Assembly: GCA_947396885.1 (NCBI GenBank)
Contig: OX377203.1
Coordinates: 23,563,253-23,627,252, forward strand
Source of the DNA: Heligmosomoides polygyrus polygyrus
Taxonomy: Eukaryota; Nematoda; Chromadorea; Rhabditida; Heligmosomidae
DNA: 64,000 bases
Direction: 5' to 3'
Shown here: positions 52,986 through 64,000 of the stretch, piece by piece
Layout of the letters: the number at the start of each line of letters is the position of its first letter
Numbering within the stretch: position 1 is the stretch's first letter
Position numbers and translations under genes: made by a program
The notes under the pieces: generated by a model
Database searches by the model: none
What the model was told of the DNA's origin: nothing
What the model saw: only the letters and a program-made list of their open reading frames with translations

Positions 52986-54561
52986 AGTTTCCGGTAACAA
53001 ACTACAGTAACAAGGACAAAATGTGGTATGTTCTTTCAAGCAATATGAGCCCTCAACATGGATCTGTACAAAGTATCACCTTCAAAAATGGCTCTTGGTA
53101 GAAGTCGAAAACAAAGTTGACATTTTCACTTTCCTTAAGAGCTGAGGCTTAGCGAGCTCTCGCAGCAGCAATGAGGTTCATACGGGATCTTCTCACATAC
53201 TTTAAAAATGTTCTCTTTGTAAAATGAATAGATTATCTGCCCCTTCTCATGCTGATCGCTCATTTTGAACGCTCGACTGTGTAATTGAGTGACGGATCAC
53301 CACAGCACTCACATGATGCCCTGTGAATTAAGGTCGATGCTCTGAAAGATAAGACCTTCTGGCACAAAAACTTGTAAATGGGGAGATAGGGAGTTGACGA
53401 GCGCGTGCAGGAAAGTTCCTAGGAGAGGGTCAAAGGTTAGAATTTCATGCTTTCCATTAGACTGACGCTATTTGGCTGACTTATAATGCTTAAAAGAAAA
53501 CAGCATAGCTCGGTACACCATGCACTAGGCATCACTAGGCAAGTCTCATAATATTACCGTCTGAAACTTCCCCGACTCCGAGAAAAGTTGGGCTGCTTAT
53601 CTCTGAACAGATTAGCTTTCTAGATCGTTTGCTGACAGTTTCCTCTTTTGTAGTCTGGTGCAATTTTCCATACCTTTCGGTTCGTCCAAATTGTCCTGCC
53701 TGACTTCTTCCTTCCAAACATGAAGTAAGATCATATAGCGAGCCAAGAAATCTACTTATAAGCCACCGGAGGGGATGTTATAAAAAAACGTTCGTTTGAA
53801 GTAAGCTGCGAAACGAACCTTAATATCCCTTTGCTTACACTGAATATATTTTTTACGTTGTTTTCGTCTAAATGGATATGACTTAGGCCCTTCTGGCACT
53901 TTCTATCACCTTACCATTCACGCTACGACAGAACGGGATTTGCTGCCTCCATTGGCATTTCCCGTTACCCTACTATTTACGCAAACACAAAGTAGGATTA
54001 GTGCTTTAGCCGGAAAAGGTGTGAAGGCCAGAAGAAGTTGTTAGCCTAGTGCTTAATGGGGCACAGCAGCCGTTGTCTCCAAAGTAGCTACTGCTTCAGA
54101 ATCCAGAAAGGTACAAAATTTCACGCTTGTTTAGTTGATTGCTACTATTTTGCCCTCTATTATACCTAGGTCTAGAACTGTTAAAAATTTTTCAACTTTT
54201 TTCAACTCAATCTGACTTCAGGTGAAATGCATCTTTTCCAAGGTTCGTCAAGTTCGTAGCGAAAGGGTGAGGGAGGGGGGGGGGGGGGGGAATTAATAAG
54301 AAAAGCATCTGATATAAACGGCAGAGGTGTTATAGTAATTAAAAAATCCTCTCATAGATTTGGATAGAGTACAGTCTTCGTATAGCTACTTAATTTTTTT
54401 CTACCGTTATTAAGCAGATAAAGAGGGGGATCAATATAGGGAAATCGATCAAGTTATCAGTGCGAATCGAAAACCAAACTAATCTTTGTTTTCCATACTT
54501 TCATAATTGAACTATCACAATTATATGGCTTTACTCATTTATCATTCCCTATATTTCGATT
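52986..54561. other. Gene-free stretch
   Basis: A poly-G run lies at about 54,276-54,290. A plain GTTCGTTTGAAG string near 53,790 also occurs near 21,550 in a similar context (GAAACGAACC downstream), suggesting a further low-copy repeat. Confidence 0.4.
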
Positions 54562-54855
54562 GGGCGCGTGTAGCGCAGTCGTAGAAGGCGCCGGCTGTCG
54601 CGTGCACCCGATACCAGGTTCCTGGTTCGAATTTCCCGCCGAGGCCAACCAAGCCTATGATCCCTCCATGGTAGGTGATCTGGTACCAGCCCGTCTGGGA
54701 AGGATAGAGCGCTGAATTGTTCATCGGCTGGCCACCGCAAGTCATTGTATGGCCAAATACGAATTCAAATCGCCTCCACGACATCCCGTAGAAGTAGAAT
54801 GCGTGGCGCATCCCAAAAGGGGTTAAGTAACGCCGTCCCTCATCCTTTATATTTC
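54562..54855 (+). mobile_element. tRNA-derived SINE, family A (reference copy)
   Basis: This copy shows the family best. An A box, TAGCGCAGTCG, lies at 54,571-54,581, and a B-box-like GGTTCGAATTTCC at 54,624-54,636. The head is tRNA-related and should drive RNA polymerase III transcription. A ~220-bp body contains GGGAAGGATAGAGCGCTGA, TTCATCGGCTGGCCACCGCA, CGACATCCCGTAGAAGTAG and AATGCGTGGCGCATCCC, and the 3' end is GTAACGCCGTCC followed by CTCATCCTTTAT. No protein is encoded; movement would need a LINE partner. I do not know a published name for the family. Confidence 0.88.
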
Positions 54856-57319
54856 GATTAGTCCTTTTGCTAGCGCAATGCAGATGGGGGGACCAGTTCC
54901 TCCTAGGACTGGATATCCTCGATATAAAGCTTACAGTAAGATAGAATTTTTCACTTCCTAGTAGTGGCTCATCCCAGCACAAGGAAGGATAAAGGTAAGA
55001 AAATCTCGTCATCGCATGAGTGCCCCACAGCCCGCAAAGAAAGAAGGCAGAAGACACTTCACAACAGAGACAGTCTATCGAGCAAATTCAGGAAGAGGAG
55101 TGGTGATGCGAAGCAACTTTGTTCCGCTAAGACAGGGCAAGACAGGGATTGTTCCAATAATCCTCTTCATTTTCGTTTTAAACCTTACCTACTAATTCTG
55201 GTGTAATCGCTGTTGGATTAGACTTATCTCAATCGACCCTACTCGCCGTCAGAGAAGCGGAGCTCTTAGAGACTGCACTCACCGTGTTCGCCGACGATCG
55301 CCTTAAGACCTGAGGATATGCCTTGCTCTGCTCACTGAAAGGCTACCGTTCTGGCCTCACCTGCGGCTACGACGACAAAGACGAGCGCCTGGCCAACACC
55401 TCGGCCGCCGCACTGCACTCGATCTGATTCCGCTACCATATCTCTCACCTGCGGTTATGCGTGCCAAAGGGCGCCCGGCGATGCGGCCATTGACTGGGTC
55501 GACCTCGTGAGCACCGCTTCTTCTCACCCGCTGTTGTTTCGCGGTGCTGGTTCCTGCCGACTGAATGCACGCTGTGTGGTGTCGTGCTGTTGACTCGCAA
55601 CTTCCGATGGCAGCTCCGACTCCGTCGCGGGCGGCCCCTCAGCGCATGGCCCACAATGCGACGGCCTGTTGACATTCTGCGTGTACTGTTGTTGACCTGT
55701 GGCTGTTTGCTTGAGGACAACCTCTAAACGAGACCGTTAACGAGGTCCGCACCGAGTACTGGTGGCTCATGGAACGATCTACGTCCACTTGCAAGACGCG
55801 CTGTGTAGTCTTTGTTTTCGCTCTCCTTGTGCTTCGAATTGACTCTGACAGGATTAGTGATGCAGCCGACTTCTAACCCCTCTGCTCAGTGGTGATTCAT
55901 TGTCGTGAAAACCTTGGCCGTTGTTTTGCTTCTTTTTCGGGCTACACCTAAACATCTAGACTTTCCTATCTGCTTGATGTCGTTATCGGTTTTGTTAGCC
56001 TAAGAGGTCGTGTCGAGATGAAGTAGAAGTTCTGCAGAGCTGTTGGGTGCAAGAAGGCGACGCCGACTCGGGTAATTCGGTAATTCGGATGTTCTTTGAA
56101 ACCTCGCAAGAATGGGTTCATTTGGACCGTTTATTTTAGAAAGTCTCGTGAAGGTTCCAAGAGTAAAACGATAAAGTGGATAATGGCATTTGGAAAGCCC
56201 GGGTCTTAGGATGTTTAACATAAGGGTGATTTTCGCTAGAACGGTTCCCTGAATTCAGGTAACTGATTGATTATTCTTTGGATCGAATACCGGATATCCG
56301 GTTTGGATAGGATGCGGGTTTCTGATAATAATCATTTATCTGGATCATCTGAAAACCAGTCCTAGGTCATCCTCATCTGAGTCATCCAAAGATCCACACT
56401 TTTCAAAAATGCTGTGATCCATTTTTATTCGAGGCTTGAAAAAATGACGGATCCGAATTATTCGAAGCAGTTATCCCACCTATAATATCTACCATCACGC
56501 TTACGAAGTTCGTTCTCAGTTGACTTAGAGAGCTGTTTGGCACAGTGCTTTTGAGGGAACTGCTTAATAGCGCTCGACTTAAGTGGTTTAAAGCGCCGCT
56601 ACTCATGTCGTCCAGGAGATGACACCGTACATAATACGCCTTACTCTTACTTCAGCTGGAACAAAAGTCCTCTAAACTCCTTTTCTCGCCCTTCTCGCAT
56701 GTTCAATTTCATCTTTCTGAAACACCACCGACACAACGTGCTTACTGTTGAGTCTTCATGGATCTTTCTACGTGAACTATTTCGCGATGTTTAGATCAGT
56801 CCTAGTAAGGAGAAGAGAGGGCAAACCCACATTAAAAACTGCGTCCTTCCACCCAAAGTACTGCCGCAACTATTGAATTCGCGCTATACCTTTCTTGTAG
56901 CAAGGCCGAGGCAAACTAGTGAATGGGTTGCACCCCGACCATGCCGACTTCAACTAATGGAGCTACCTACTCAGAGCAGGAATAGGAGACGAAGCTGGCT
57001 TAGGGATGGTGATCTGAGGCTTTGCGGGAAAATCGAGTACAGCGCAAGGCTTGAGACAGGTCTGGGCCCTGTATCTCTTACGGAATTGGAAGTTCTAACC
57101 TGGTGGTAGTTAAGCTAGATGTCCTCCTACACTTATAATGTTTTCATGGATGTGCCTGATGTTTTTAAGTTTCTGGAAGAATTCTCTTCACATTGTGAAG
57201 CACGAAGAGGGTGGGTCATCCACTCTACGATGGCGCGAGGAGTTCTGGTTGTGCTGATTCTTTTAATTGCTTTCCTATAGCACATTCCTCATAAACGCAC
57301 GTGATACGGGGGTCGGGGA
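54856..57319. other. Gene-free stretch with a GC-rich patch
   Basis: 55,240-55,760 is GC-rich with overlapping frames on both strands broken by stops. It may be a decayed coding or promoter region, but no family was recognised. 56,270-56,465 carries GGATCCGAATTATTCGAA-type words related to 20,600-21,030. Confidence 0.35.
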
Positions 57320-57600
57320 GAGGCAGGCTGTTGAGTGCACGCCGAATCGAGCTACTTGGTTGGGGCTTTTCGCCTAGACCAACCTAGGTTTCCATCCCTA
57401 CGGTGTCTACACTTCCTACCGTAGTTGTTTGGGAATGACAAAACAGCGACTTATACATCTTCTGGTCACCCCAAGTCACTTTATAGGCCAAATACGCTTT
57501 CAAAATCGCCACGGCGAAGAGCCGTAGAAATAGAATGCGTGACACTGTTCCGAACGTGGATTGATGAACGCCGATCTTTACCCGTTATCCCTTATAGAAG
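57320..57600 (+). mobile_element. SINE family A, decayed
   Basis: GTGCACGCCGAATCGAGC, CTAGACCAACCTAGG, ATAGGCCAAATACGCTTTC and GAAATAGAATGCGTGAC are in family order with frequent changes. Confidence 0.6.
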
Positions 57601-58035
57601 TAGGGAGGAATGTTGAGCGAGCACCGGCAGAATCATGTACATCTTTCTGCGCAGGAGATAATTCCATTAAAAATGGTGTTCTATAAATGCCGACGGTGCA
57701 TCCGAAAAGCGCCTAATTAAGTTCGACGATGAATGCTTGTTAGCCTAACTGCATGCCCCTTTTTTGTTGTTCTGCTGCTATTGTTTCTCTGTTCAGTTCC
57801 TAGAAACTCCCGTTTTGATCCGAAGCTTTCTTCTGCACATAAGCGCTGCCATTTTTTTGTAATTATTACATGACTCTTTATGTTGCTTAACAATTAATAA
57901 AAAAAAGCCAAAAAATTTTGGCAGTCGCAAACCTTTTGTGGAGTACTTAGAAGTACACTTTACTAGTCTGCTTAGGGTAATTATCCTTATAATGATGTTT
58001 CGGGCTTCGCATTTTATCCCATTCGCCTTAGAGAC

Positions 58036-58190
58036 AATAAGGATTAAGGTTGGCGTTACTCGATGCACGTTCCATGCTCTGCTTTTTCTAGAGAAGCGCA
58101 TTGTCAACGCATTCGCAGAGAGGAAGGGCTGCTTGACCTGGGCGGGGCGCGAACCTTGAACGGAGTGGCGGCACCCCTCCTTCCGCACCC
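58036..58190 (-). mobile_element. SINE family A, decayed partial
   Basis: AGGATTAAGGTTGGCGTTACTC at the left and TTGACCTGGGCGGGGCGCGAACC at the right fit the family in reverse; the middle is lost. Confidence 0.4.
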
Positions 58191-58685
58191 TCATTTATCT
58201 TTCATGGACGAAAGGTCCTTCTCATGGTGTGCAGGGGTTTTCCTTAACCGCCTCTTGATAGTCACCTCGTCTGTTTAATCTTTGTTTCGCGCAGATTCCT
58301 AACTAATTTGCTGCATCATCCTTCAACCCTGACGTGCTATAGCTTCAGAATCCTATGTATTTAGCATGTTAATTCGGGAACGCTCACGCTTCCTGTTGAT
58401 TCCGCTAGCTCTAGGAGCAGTACATCTAGGGTTAAGGACTGCATACCTACTCAGCCTCGGAAGCAATATGCATATTTACCATGCCACCTCCTTAAAGAAG
58501 CCTCTGTTGACAATGCAGAGCGCGGACGGAATTCAATGGCAGTCCTTCACACGCAACTCTGCCCCTATAGCCGACTGCCCTTAAGTGCACTAGAGCTCCT
58601 GGCGACTCGTGTTCATTCACCGCCTCGCCTCGGGAATTATTCGCGCAGAGGGTGGACATTCTTACTTAGGTCCGTGTATTACAGG

Positions 58686-61600
58686 ATGCTGCGACTACTC
58701 GCGCTGGCCACCTCCCTGCTGCCCATCGCCGTCACGTTCACCGTGTTGCCGTACATCCAGATCGACTACGCACACTACTTCCACCTGGCTCAGTGCCAGG
58801 CGAAGTGCACGGAGAAGGTTTGTGGAACTGTTGCGCGAAGCCGCTTATAGGCGCGCCGAGAATCATGTCTCTGTTTGCTTTAGTACGGCGTTCTGAAGTC
58901 GCGAACTCTTCTGGACGGATCGACGGAGGAATTTCTGAACACGCACAATGCGGAGTGTGAAGAGGTGGGTTTTGGGAGACGCAACTCTGGATTCTTTAGA
59001 AATTCAAACCTTTTAGTAGACATATGTTCTCAATTACTGCAACATGGAGCGCTTTATTTGGGCAATTGCCAAGTGAACTTTTCCATACAGTGAAAAGTTC
59101 TGAATTAAATTGAACTAAACTAAAATTTCTGAACGTTTCCACTATAGTATCTTCTTCTGTTACATCTACGCTTTTGCGCTGCATTTGTTCATTTATTTAT
59201 TCCACGTTAAAAAAATAACGTTCCAAAAACGCACTTTTAACCCAATACAACAGCGACATGCAAAAATTGTAGTATGGCTAAAGGAGCACAACAAAAAACT
59301 TGTCTTAATTCCTATAGCAACTGGATTGATTAGCCAGTGTGCATGTATCAGCAGATGCTTTTTTCTTTCTTTTTATTATAATATTTATACATTTTTTGAG
59401 GAGAATTTTTTGCGATGCCATTATAGATTCTGAAAAAGCTCATAAGTTTTAGTAGATTTTAGTCTATGTGCGGTAGATATTTTGCAGTATATAGGTGGTT
59501 TTTGTGCTTGGTAGCGCAGTTGGAGAAAGCACCGGTCGTCGCGTGCACCCGTATTGATGTTCTTGCTTCGAGCTTCCCGCTCAAGCCAAACAAGCCTTCC
59601 ACCCCCTCCTGAGTCGGTGCATTGGTGTCAGGCTTGACTCGGAGCGATAAATGACTGAGTTGCTCATCAGCTGGCTACTACAAGCCTTGTGTAGGCAAAA
59701 AACGCATACAAATTACCTACAGGACATTCTGTAGAAGTAGAATGCGTGACGCATCCCAGATTGAGTAAATTAACTACCCTTTTCCATATGGAGGGTTTAG
59801 GTCCAGCTAGGTTTTGTCACATCCTGACTGTAAATTATGCTCGTTGTGTTGTTCTTAGCAAGTTCCTTGGTGCGTTGACTTTTTTTGTGTGAATCTCCAC
59901 GTGCAGTATCTCCACGTGATAGACAAATAAATAAGTGGGTACTGGATTCAAAAGTGAAGGGCAAGGTGAATATTACTAGTTGCTTTCATCTCTTTTATTA
60001 CTATTTTCCAATCTAATTGCGAAAATTTCAACTACTTCCACGACTTCGTAGTGCAGACGCATGCAGCGCAGTTGGGGTTGCGACCAGCTCTGGAGTTCAT
60101 GGCTCGAATCCCGGTCAGCTAAACCAAGTGTTCCATCCGGATAAGGCTGGTGGATTGGCACCAGACTTGATAGAGAAGTATAAAACGCTGATTTGTTCAT
60201 CGTATGGCTACCGCGACTATGGTATGGGTCAAATACACATTTAACTTGTTTCTGCCATATTTGGTATAAGTTGAGTGCGTGGTGTTTACCTCAAATGATT
60301 GATTACTAGCATTTTTCCTTTAGCGTTCTGGTTAAATTGTAGGGTTAAATTAGATTGGGGGAACCATACAGTTTCCATCAGTCTACTCCTTATCCTATGC
60401 TATCACTTCAGTGCGAGTCCGGATGCCATCAGCATCGTCGCCTCCACGGACGCGGCCCCCGTGTGCCGACCAGTTCGCCACTTCACCATGGCCTCCGGTT
60501 CTGGGCCGAAAGCAGCGCCGACAGTGGTTCGTCGTTATCTTATCCTGGCTGAAGGGTCAAGGGTCTGACCCCAATGAGCCGCCGCCTAAGGGGATGCGTC
60601 GCTTTCATCGGTCCGTCCCAGGGATACGCTCGATATTTCAGCGAAAATCGGCTCGGCAGTCGTGTCCGCGGTGCAGTTCATCTGTCAGAGTCCAATAGTT
60701 GACGACGAGTTCGGAGAGACCGTCGAGGGCTTCGTGAGCATAGCCCTTCTTAGGCCGAGTGGTCCCACCAGGTAAATCGTTCGGCGCACTACAGGGAACG
60801 AGTTTCTATAAAAGGCTTTCTTTTCAGGTACATTGTTCAATGGAAGCAGAGAACCACCCAATACGACGAAACGCAGTGGATCACAGCCTCGGTAAACTTC
60901 GGCGAATTTGAGTGGGAGGTACTAGACTGCCGCTAAATAATCTCTACCATATTCCAGATCGAACCAGACACCTTCGTCAAGGTCCAAGGGCTCATGCCCG
61001 GTGTACAGTACCGTTTTATGGTGACAGCCGTGGGGCCGGCAGGCCGCCACGGGGAGACTGTCACCAGCTCCTGGACGGAGATCTCAAGCGTTCTAGCTCC
61101 GAAGGCGCCAGGTAAACGACAGACTTTATCATAGCTTCATCTAGGGGCACGCATTAATATGAACGTGGTGAGGATTAACAGAAATCAGACCTAGGACGTC
61201 AGCATGATCCTGAGAGCTTTGAGTGTGTACAAGAAATTGTAAAAGCCACTTAAGTAGTGGAGGGGAACAAAAATTAAGACAGACGAGTTCAACCCAAAAT
61301 AGCTAAAAAGGAACAAAGCAATAAAACAGTAAGACACAGGAACAGCTCGGGAAAGCAGCGAAAAAAACGCAAAAGAAAGATGATAAATAATTTAAGATAT
61401 TGGAAAGCAATGGATAAGAAATTGTTAAAATTGTGATTGTCGAATTTATTAAATTAACACGTTGACGACAATGCCGATCAATGGTGCGCGGCGGTCTATT
61501 TAGTTGAGGCATCAGGTCCATCCAAATTTCGCCTGGAATGGTTATTTGGAATGGTGAACATGATGCCGATGTCCGCTGTATCGATTGATCGGTCGGTCTT

Positions 61601-64000
61601 CTACAAAATCGATAACTGCAGTTTTCGTGTTCGTGTCGGGACCTTCGATTTTACACAAAGTCCATGTCGAGGGTTGTTTGAGAAGCTGGTCACAAATCTC
61701 ACGTTTCCTTTTCGGAATTTCATTAGATTTCACAACTGTGACAGTCTACTTTCTTTAGCGCTTTAGCAGCTTTCCTCTTTTCCTCTTCTCTCTCTGGATT
61801 TCCCCTTCCTCTTCATTGATGACACAACTGAAAGGCACTAGGTGAACTCTGGCTGAAATTTTTAAAGTTTCCGTTGGAGAGCGTTACCCATGTCCAACGT
61901 AATATACCCAGTTAGTTTGTTGAAATTCTAAAAATCGCACATCACAGCACCAAAAATAAGCTCCTAGACGAAGTTCTGGCTAGATCGGTGACCGTCCCCG
62001 TTATATCGTCTGCCAACCACAACACGTAGTTCACGTAACCCACGTAGCTTACTGACCGCTACCTATCATAGTTGGCTAATATTTGAAAAAAGAGTGTGAG
62101 ACTTGTGATCAGCACCCCCAGTAACCTCTTAGACGAAGTTCAGTACAACGGTGAGTCTGGTACGACCACCCCAGTTATCGGTATGGGAGATAAGTTTGAG
62201 AAACCGTCCAAACAGACACTACCGTCGTGTTCGTCATCCCAAATTACCCTTCTGAAAAAGGTTGGGTCACAGGATCTCGTCTCATACTTGCGTGGTGCGC
62301 TTCGTCCCACGGGACACACACACGCGAAAGTCGCTCTCGTTGTCAACGTGTTAGAGAAACAATCAAAGGTTCGTTTAGACTTTTTTTGTTGTAGTATCAT
62401 GTCAAGACTATTAGGTACTGTCAGGGCAACCAATTTTTAAAAGATTTGAGAGTAAGGAGTAGTCCGCCGTTGGCCAACAATGGAACAACTCTCTGACAAA
62501 ATAGCATCTATCCGTTGCACACTGCATCTAGGACGAGAGACCCAAATTTTTGTGGGTCACCCCTATTCGGAGATGAGAAAAATTTCCAGGTCGCTTTTTA
62601 TCACTCTCCATACTATGGATTAATATTGTTTTATCACGACGCTTCTATCAACGCTACTTGGAATAAAGAGCTATGCAAGACCACTGCATCGCATCACGAG
62701 TTTTTCTGGTAGAATTGTTTTCTACAGTCTCGAGGAAATTTGTCTTTTTTAAAAGGTCGATTAAAAATCGTTATTCCGCGTTCCAAAATAGGACGTGCAT
62801 AGTTTTTGTAGACCTTTATGTGAGTGGTGGAGTCTCTACTTAAGGCTTTGAACAGATTTTGTCTACGTAGGAAGGAACTGTTGACAATCCCTTCAAGACA
62901 GAGAAGGAAACTCAGCTTGCCGGGAACTAGAAAGTCCAGGTCACGAATTTCTGTGGCCTAATTCGATAGCGACCGGTTTAAGGATGGGACATAGCTACCA
63001 AAACCGCGAGATTGTGAACCTTTGACCTTTGTTGGGCTTAGAACAGGTAGTGCTCGCTGGACCAGCATTAGAATGATTGGATAGCCAACCGAACAACCAT
63101 CAGTGCTTGCTTATTTTGATTTAGATTTGTTACACGAAGATACCATGCGTTTAAAACAACTATAGGAAGAGCGAAATATTATACCGCCAGTACCTATTCA
63201 GTAGCTGAGACGCAATAAAACAACGTAGTATCTGAGGACTAGGAAGAAAAGGAATGGTTGACAGAAACAAATAAGGCCGTTGGGAAAACTAGAGGCTGGA
63301 ACAAAGCTGAAGGAATTTTTCGAAAGCAGACAACTTATTTTCAACAGTGTGGTAAGTGGCAGCATCATCGGTCTAAATTTCGCATGAAGCACCTGAAGCA
63401 CAAATTCAAGGTGGGGGACGAACGCGTAAATGAGTAGGAGAACCGAGGAATATCTCCCTCTTGAGGGACTCCTCTAAAAAAGGAAAAGAAAATATGGCAG
63501 GAAAAGACTGGCCGAGTGGGACTTGGAATGTTCTGTTGAATAAGGTGTTTCGAACCCATCGAGCATGTCACGGTCAAGGCCTACAAGCGTCAACTTACGC
63601 AACAGCATCTCAGGTGAAACCATTACGGAAGCTTTAGCAATGTCGAAACAGCATGTCCTTGCTTCTCTTGATCAAGTCAGCTTAGTCACTGAGAGGGGGA
63701 AGAAGTGCAATCTCCGTGGATCTATCTTTAAGGAACCCGTGTTGACAATCGGGGACTACGTTGAATTTTTCCAGATGACTGATGACGTCCCTCTTCAGTG
63801 ACTTTTCAAAAGTTCCTTTCAATAGGCTTTTCTCCAACATAACACACTGTTTAATGGAACATTTCCAGCTGTCCCGTTGACCATCAAGAACGGGTACAAC
63901 TCCGACCGCGGTGTGACTGCCCATGTGGAATGGCCCCGAACAGCACAGGATTCGTGCTACTACAAGTTCCTGCTCAGCAATAGCTCTACCCAGATTGCTC
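58686..64000 (+). CDS. KAL-1/anosmin-1-like secreted protein, 5' part of gene (right-truncated)
   Basis: Exon model: 58,686-58,817; 58,884-58,964; an exon from 60,412; coding to 60,771; 60,828-60,918; 60,958-61,111; 63,869 onward past the window edge. All placed introns are GT-AG and phases match. Exon 1 starts with ATG and a hydrophobic signal peptide, then AQCQAKC. Joining exons 2 and 3 gives ECEECESGC, the CxxCxxxC spacing of the anosmin cysteine box. Later exons form a fibronectin III domain (YIVQW, PGVQYRFMVTAVGPAG) and begin a second. Anosmins are secreted, heparan-sulfate-binding matrix proteins acting in neurite branching and epithelial morphogenesis. Oddity: the frame at 60,412-60,549 hits a TGA, whereas the fibronectin frame opens only from 60,590, so a splice, an indel or an assembly error lies between. 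No WAP domain is visible. Confidence 0.68.
58818..58883 (+). other. Intron 1 of KAL-1-like gene
   Basis: A 66-bp GT-AG intron (GTTTGTGG to TTGCTTTAG) in phase 0. Its small size is typical of nematode introns. Confidence 0.7.
59508..59790 (+). mobile_element. SINE family A within intron 2 of KAL-1-like gene
   Basis: Head TGGTAGCGCAGTTGGAG gives an exact A-box match. CTTGCTTCGAGCTTCCCGCTC follows, with GTAGAAGTAGAATGCGTGAC near the end. Same orientation as the gene. Confidence 0.8.
60055..60330 (+). mobile_element. SINE family A variant within intron 2 of KAL-1-like gene
   Basis: A-box-like TGCAGCGCAGTTGGGG and a nearly canonical B box GGCTCGAATCC at 60,110-60,120. The body then follows the family loosely (CAGACTTGATAGAGAAGTAT, TTGAGTGCGTGGTG). 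It may be an older subfamily closer to the parent tRNA. Confidence 0.65.
61112..63868 (+). other. Long intron 6 of KAL-1-like gene
   Basis: From GTAAACG to ATTTCCAG, phase 1: the split codon joins G with CT to Ala, continuing APKAPAVPLT. It holds a LINE relic at its 3' end, two similar ~75-bp segments at about 61,936-62,012 and 62,100-62,176 (sharing TAGACGAAGTTC), and an isolated TTAACACGTTGACGAC near 61,454. Confidence 0.6.
63230..63830 (-). pseudogene. Non-LTR retrotransposon (LINE) reverse transcriptase relic
   Basis: Read on the minus strand, pieces in shifting frames resemble a jockey/CR1-type RT: HLEKFNVVPDCQHGFLKDRS (about 63,720-63,779, cf. the QHGFR.GRS motif), RGVPQEGDI (about 63,460, cf. 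GVPQGS), then TDDAATYHTVENKL near 63,360 in the place of the ADD box. Frameshifts and stops make it dead. It sits antisense inside the last visible intron. Confidence 0.45.

Noticed and set aside
54276..54290. Poly-G tracts (also near 4,190 and 6,535)
   Set aside because: Simple homopolymers, with no wider structure; length may be unreliable in assembly.
55240..55760. GC-rich region possibly coding
   Set aside because: Every frame is broken by stops, and no motif was recognisable.
62096..62440. 114-codon plus frame opposite a 97-codon minus frame in the KAL-1-like intron
   Set aside because: Mutual overlap on both strands and no domain; more likely intronic repeat DNA.
1..64000. CRISPR array, operons, rRNA or bacterial mobile elements
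   Set aside because: No regularly spaced short repeats, ribosome-binding sites, dense co-directional genes or rRNA-like sequence were seen; the window is eukaryotic.

Overview
The window is eukaryotic DNA and most likely comes from a nematode, probably a strongylid or hookworm-type parasite. The introns are short (about 40-70 bp) with GT and TTTCAG or TTCCAG boundaries. The only recognisable host gene resembles KAL-1/anosmin-1. The large retroelement is a BEL/Pao element with a phlebovirus-like envelope, an architecture I recall from nematodes, notably the hookworm endogenous belpaovirus called Atlas virus. Nothing looks bacterial: there are no operons and coding density is very low. The species is inference.

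Layout. 1-6.7 kb: gene-free, with a few diverged repeats. 6.7-11.7 kb: a tandem array of three apparently identical 1,449-bp units between diverged partial units. 12.6-17.8 kb: a nest of transposons, consisting of two SINE families, a hAT-like non-autonomous element with 8-bp target duplications carrying two TTAA-type MITEs and a SINE, and a foldback MITE. 17.8-24.7 kb: SINE copies and anonymous DNA. 24.7-25.2 kb: a mariner transposase relic. 25,455-36,139: a complete BEL/Pao endogenous retrovirus on the minus strand. 36-58 kb: many copies of a tRNA-derived SINE, a decayed mariner with both ends, and a 485-bp MITE with perfect 34-bp inverted repeats. 58.7 kb to the right edge: the 5' part of the KAL-1/anosmin-like gene, with SINEs and a LINE relic in its introns.

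The retroelement is the centrepiece. It has two 449-bp LTRs with no difference I could find by eye, a GGTGT target duplication and a tRNA-Gly-type primer site. One uninterrupted frame of 3,173 codons encodes Gag (three zinc knuckles), aspartic protease, reverse transcriptase, RNase H, integrase, a two-part membrane glycoprotein and, after the glycoprotein, a further ~500-residue module with coiled coils and three more zinc knuckles. Two nematode-type splice acceptors each lie just upstream of an in-frame ATG, one for the fusion-type glycoprotein and one for the last module. The pentamer CGCGT occurs about fifty times on the element's sense strand, spread through the internal region in all three frames and absent from the LTRs. 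My hypothesis is that the extra module and the repeated RNA/DNA motif form a genome-recognition or regulatory system specific to this element.

Coordinates and motif counts were made by hand from the sequence. Family names come from recognised motifs, not database searches.
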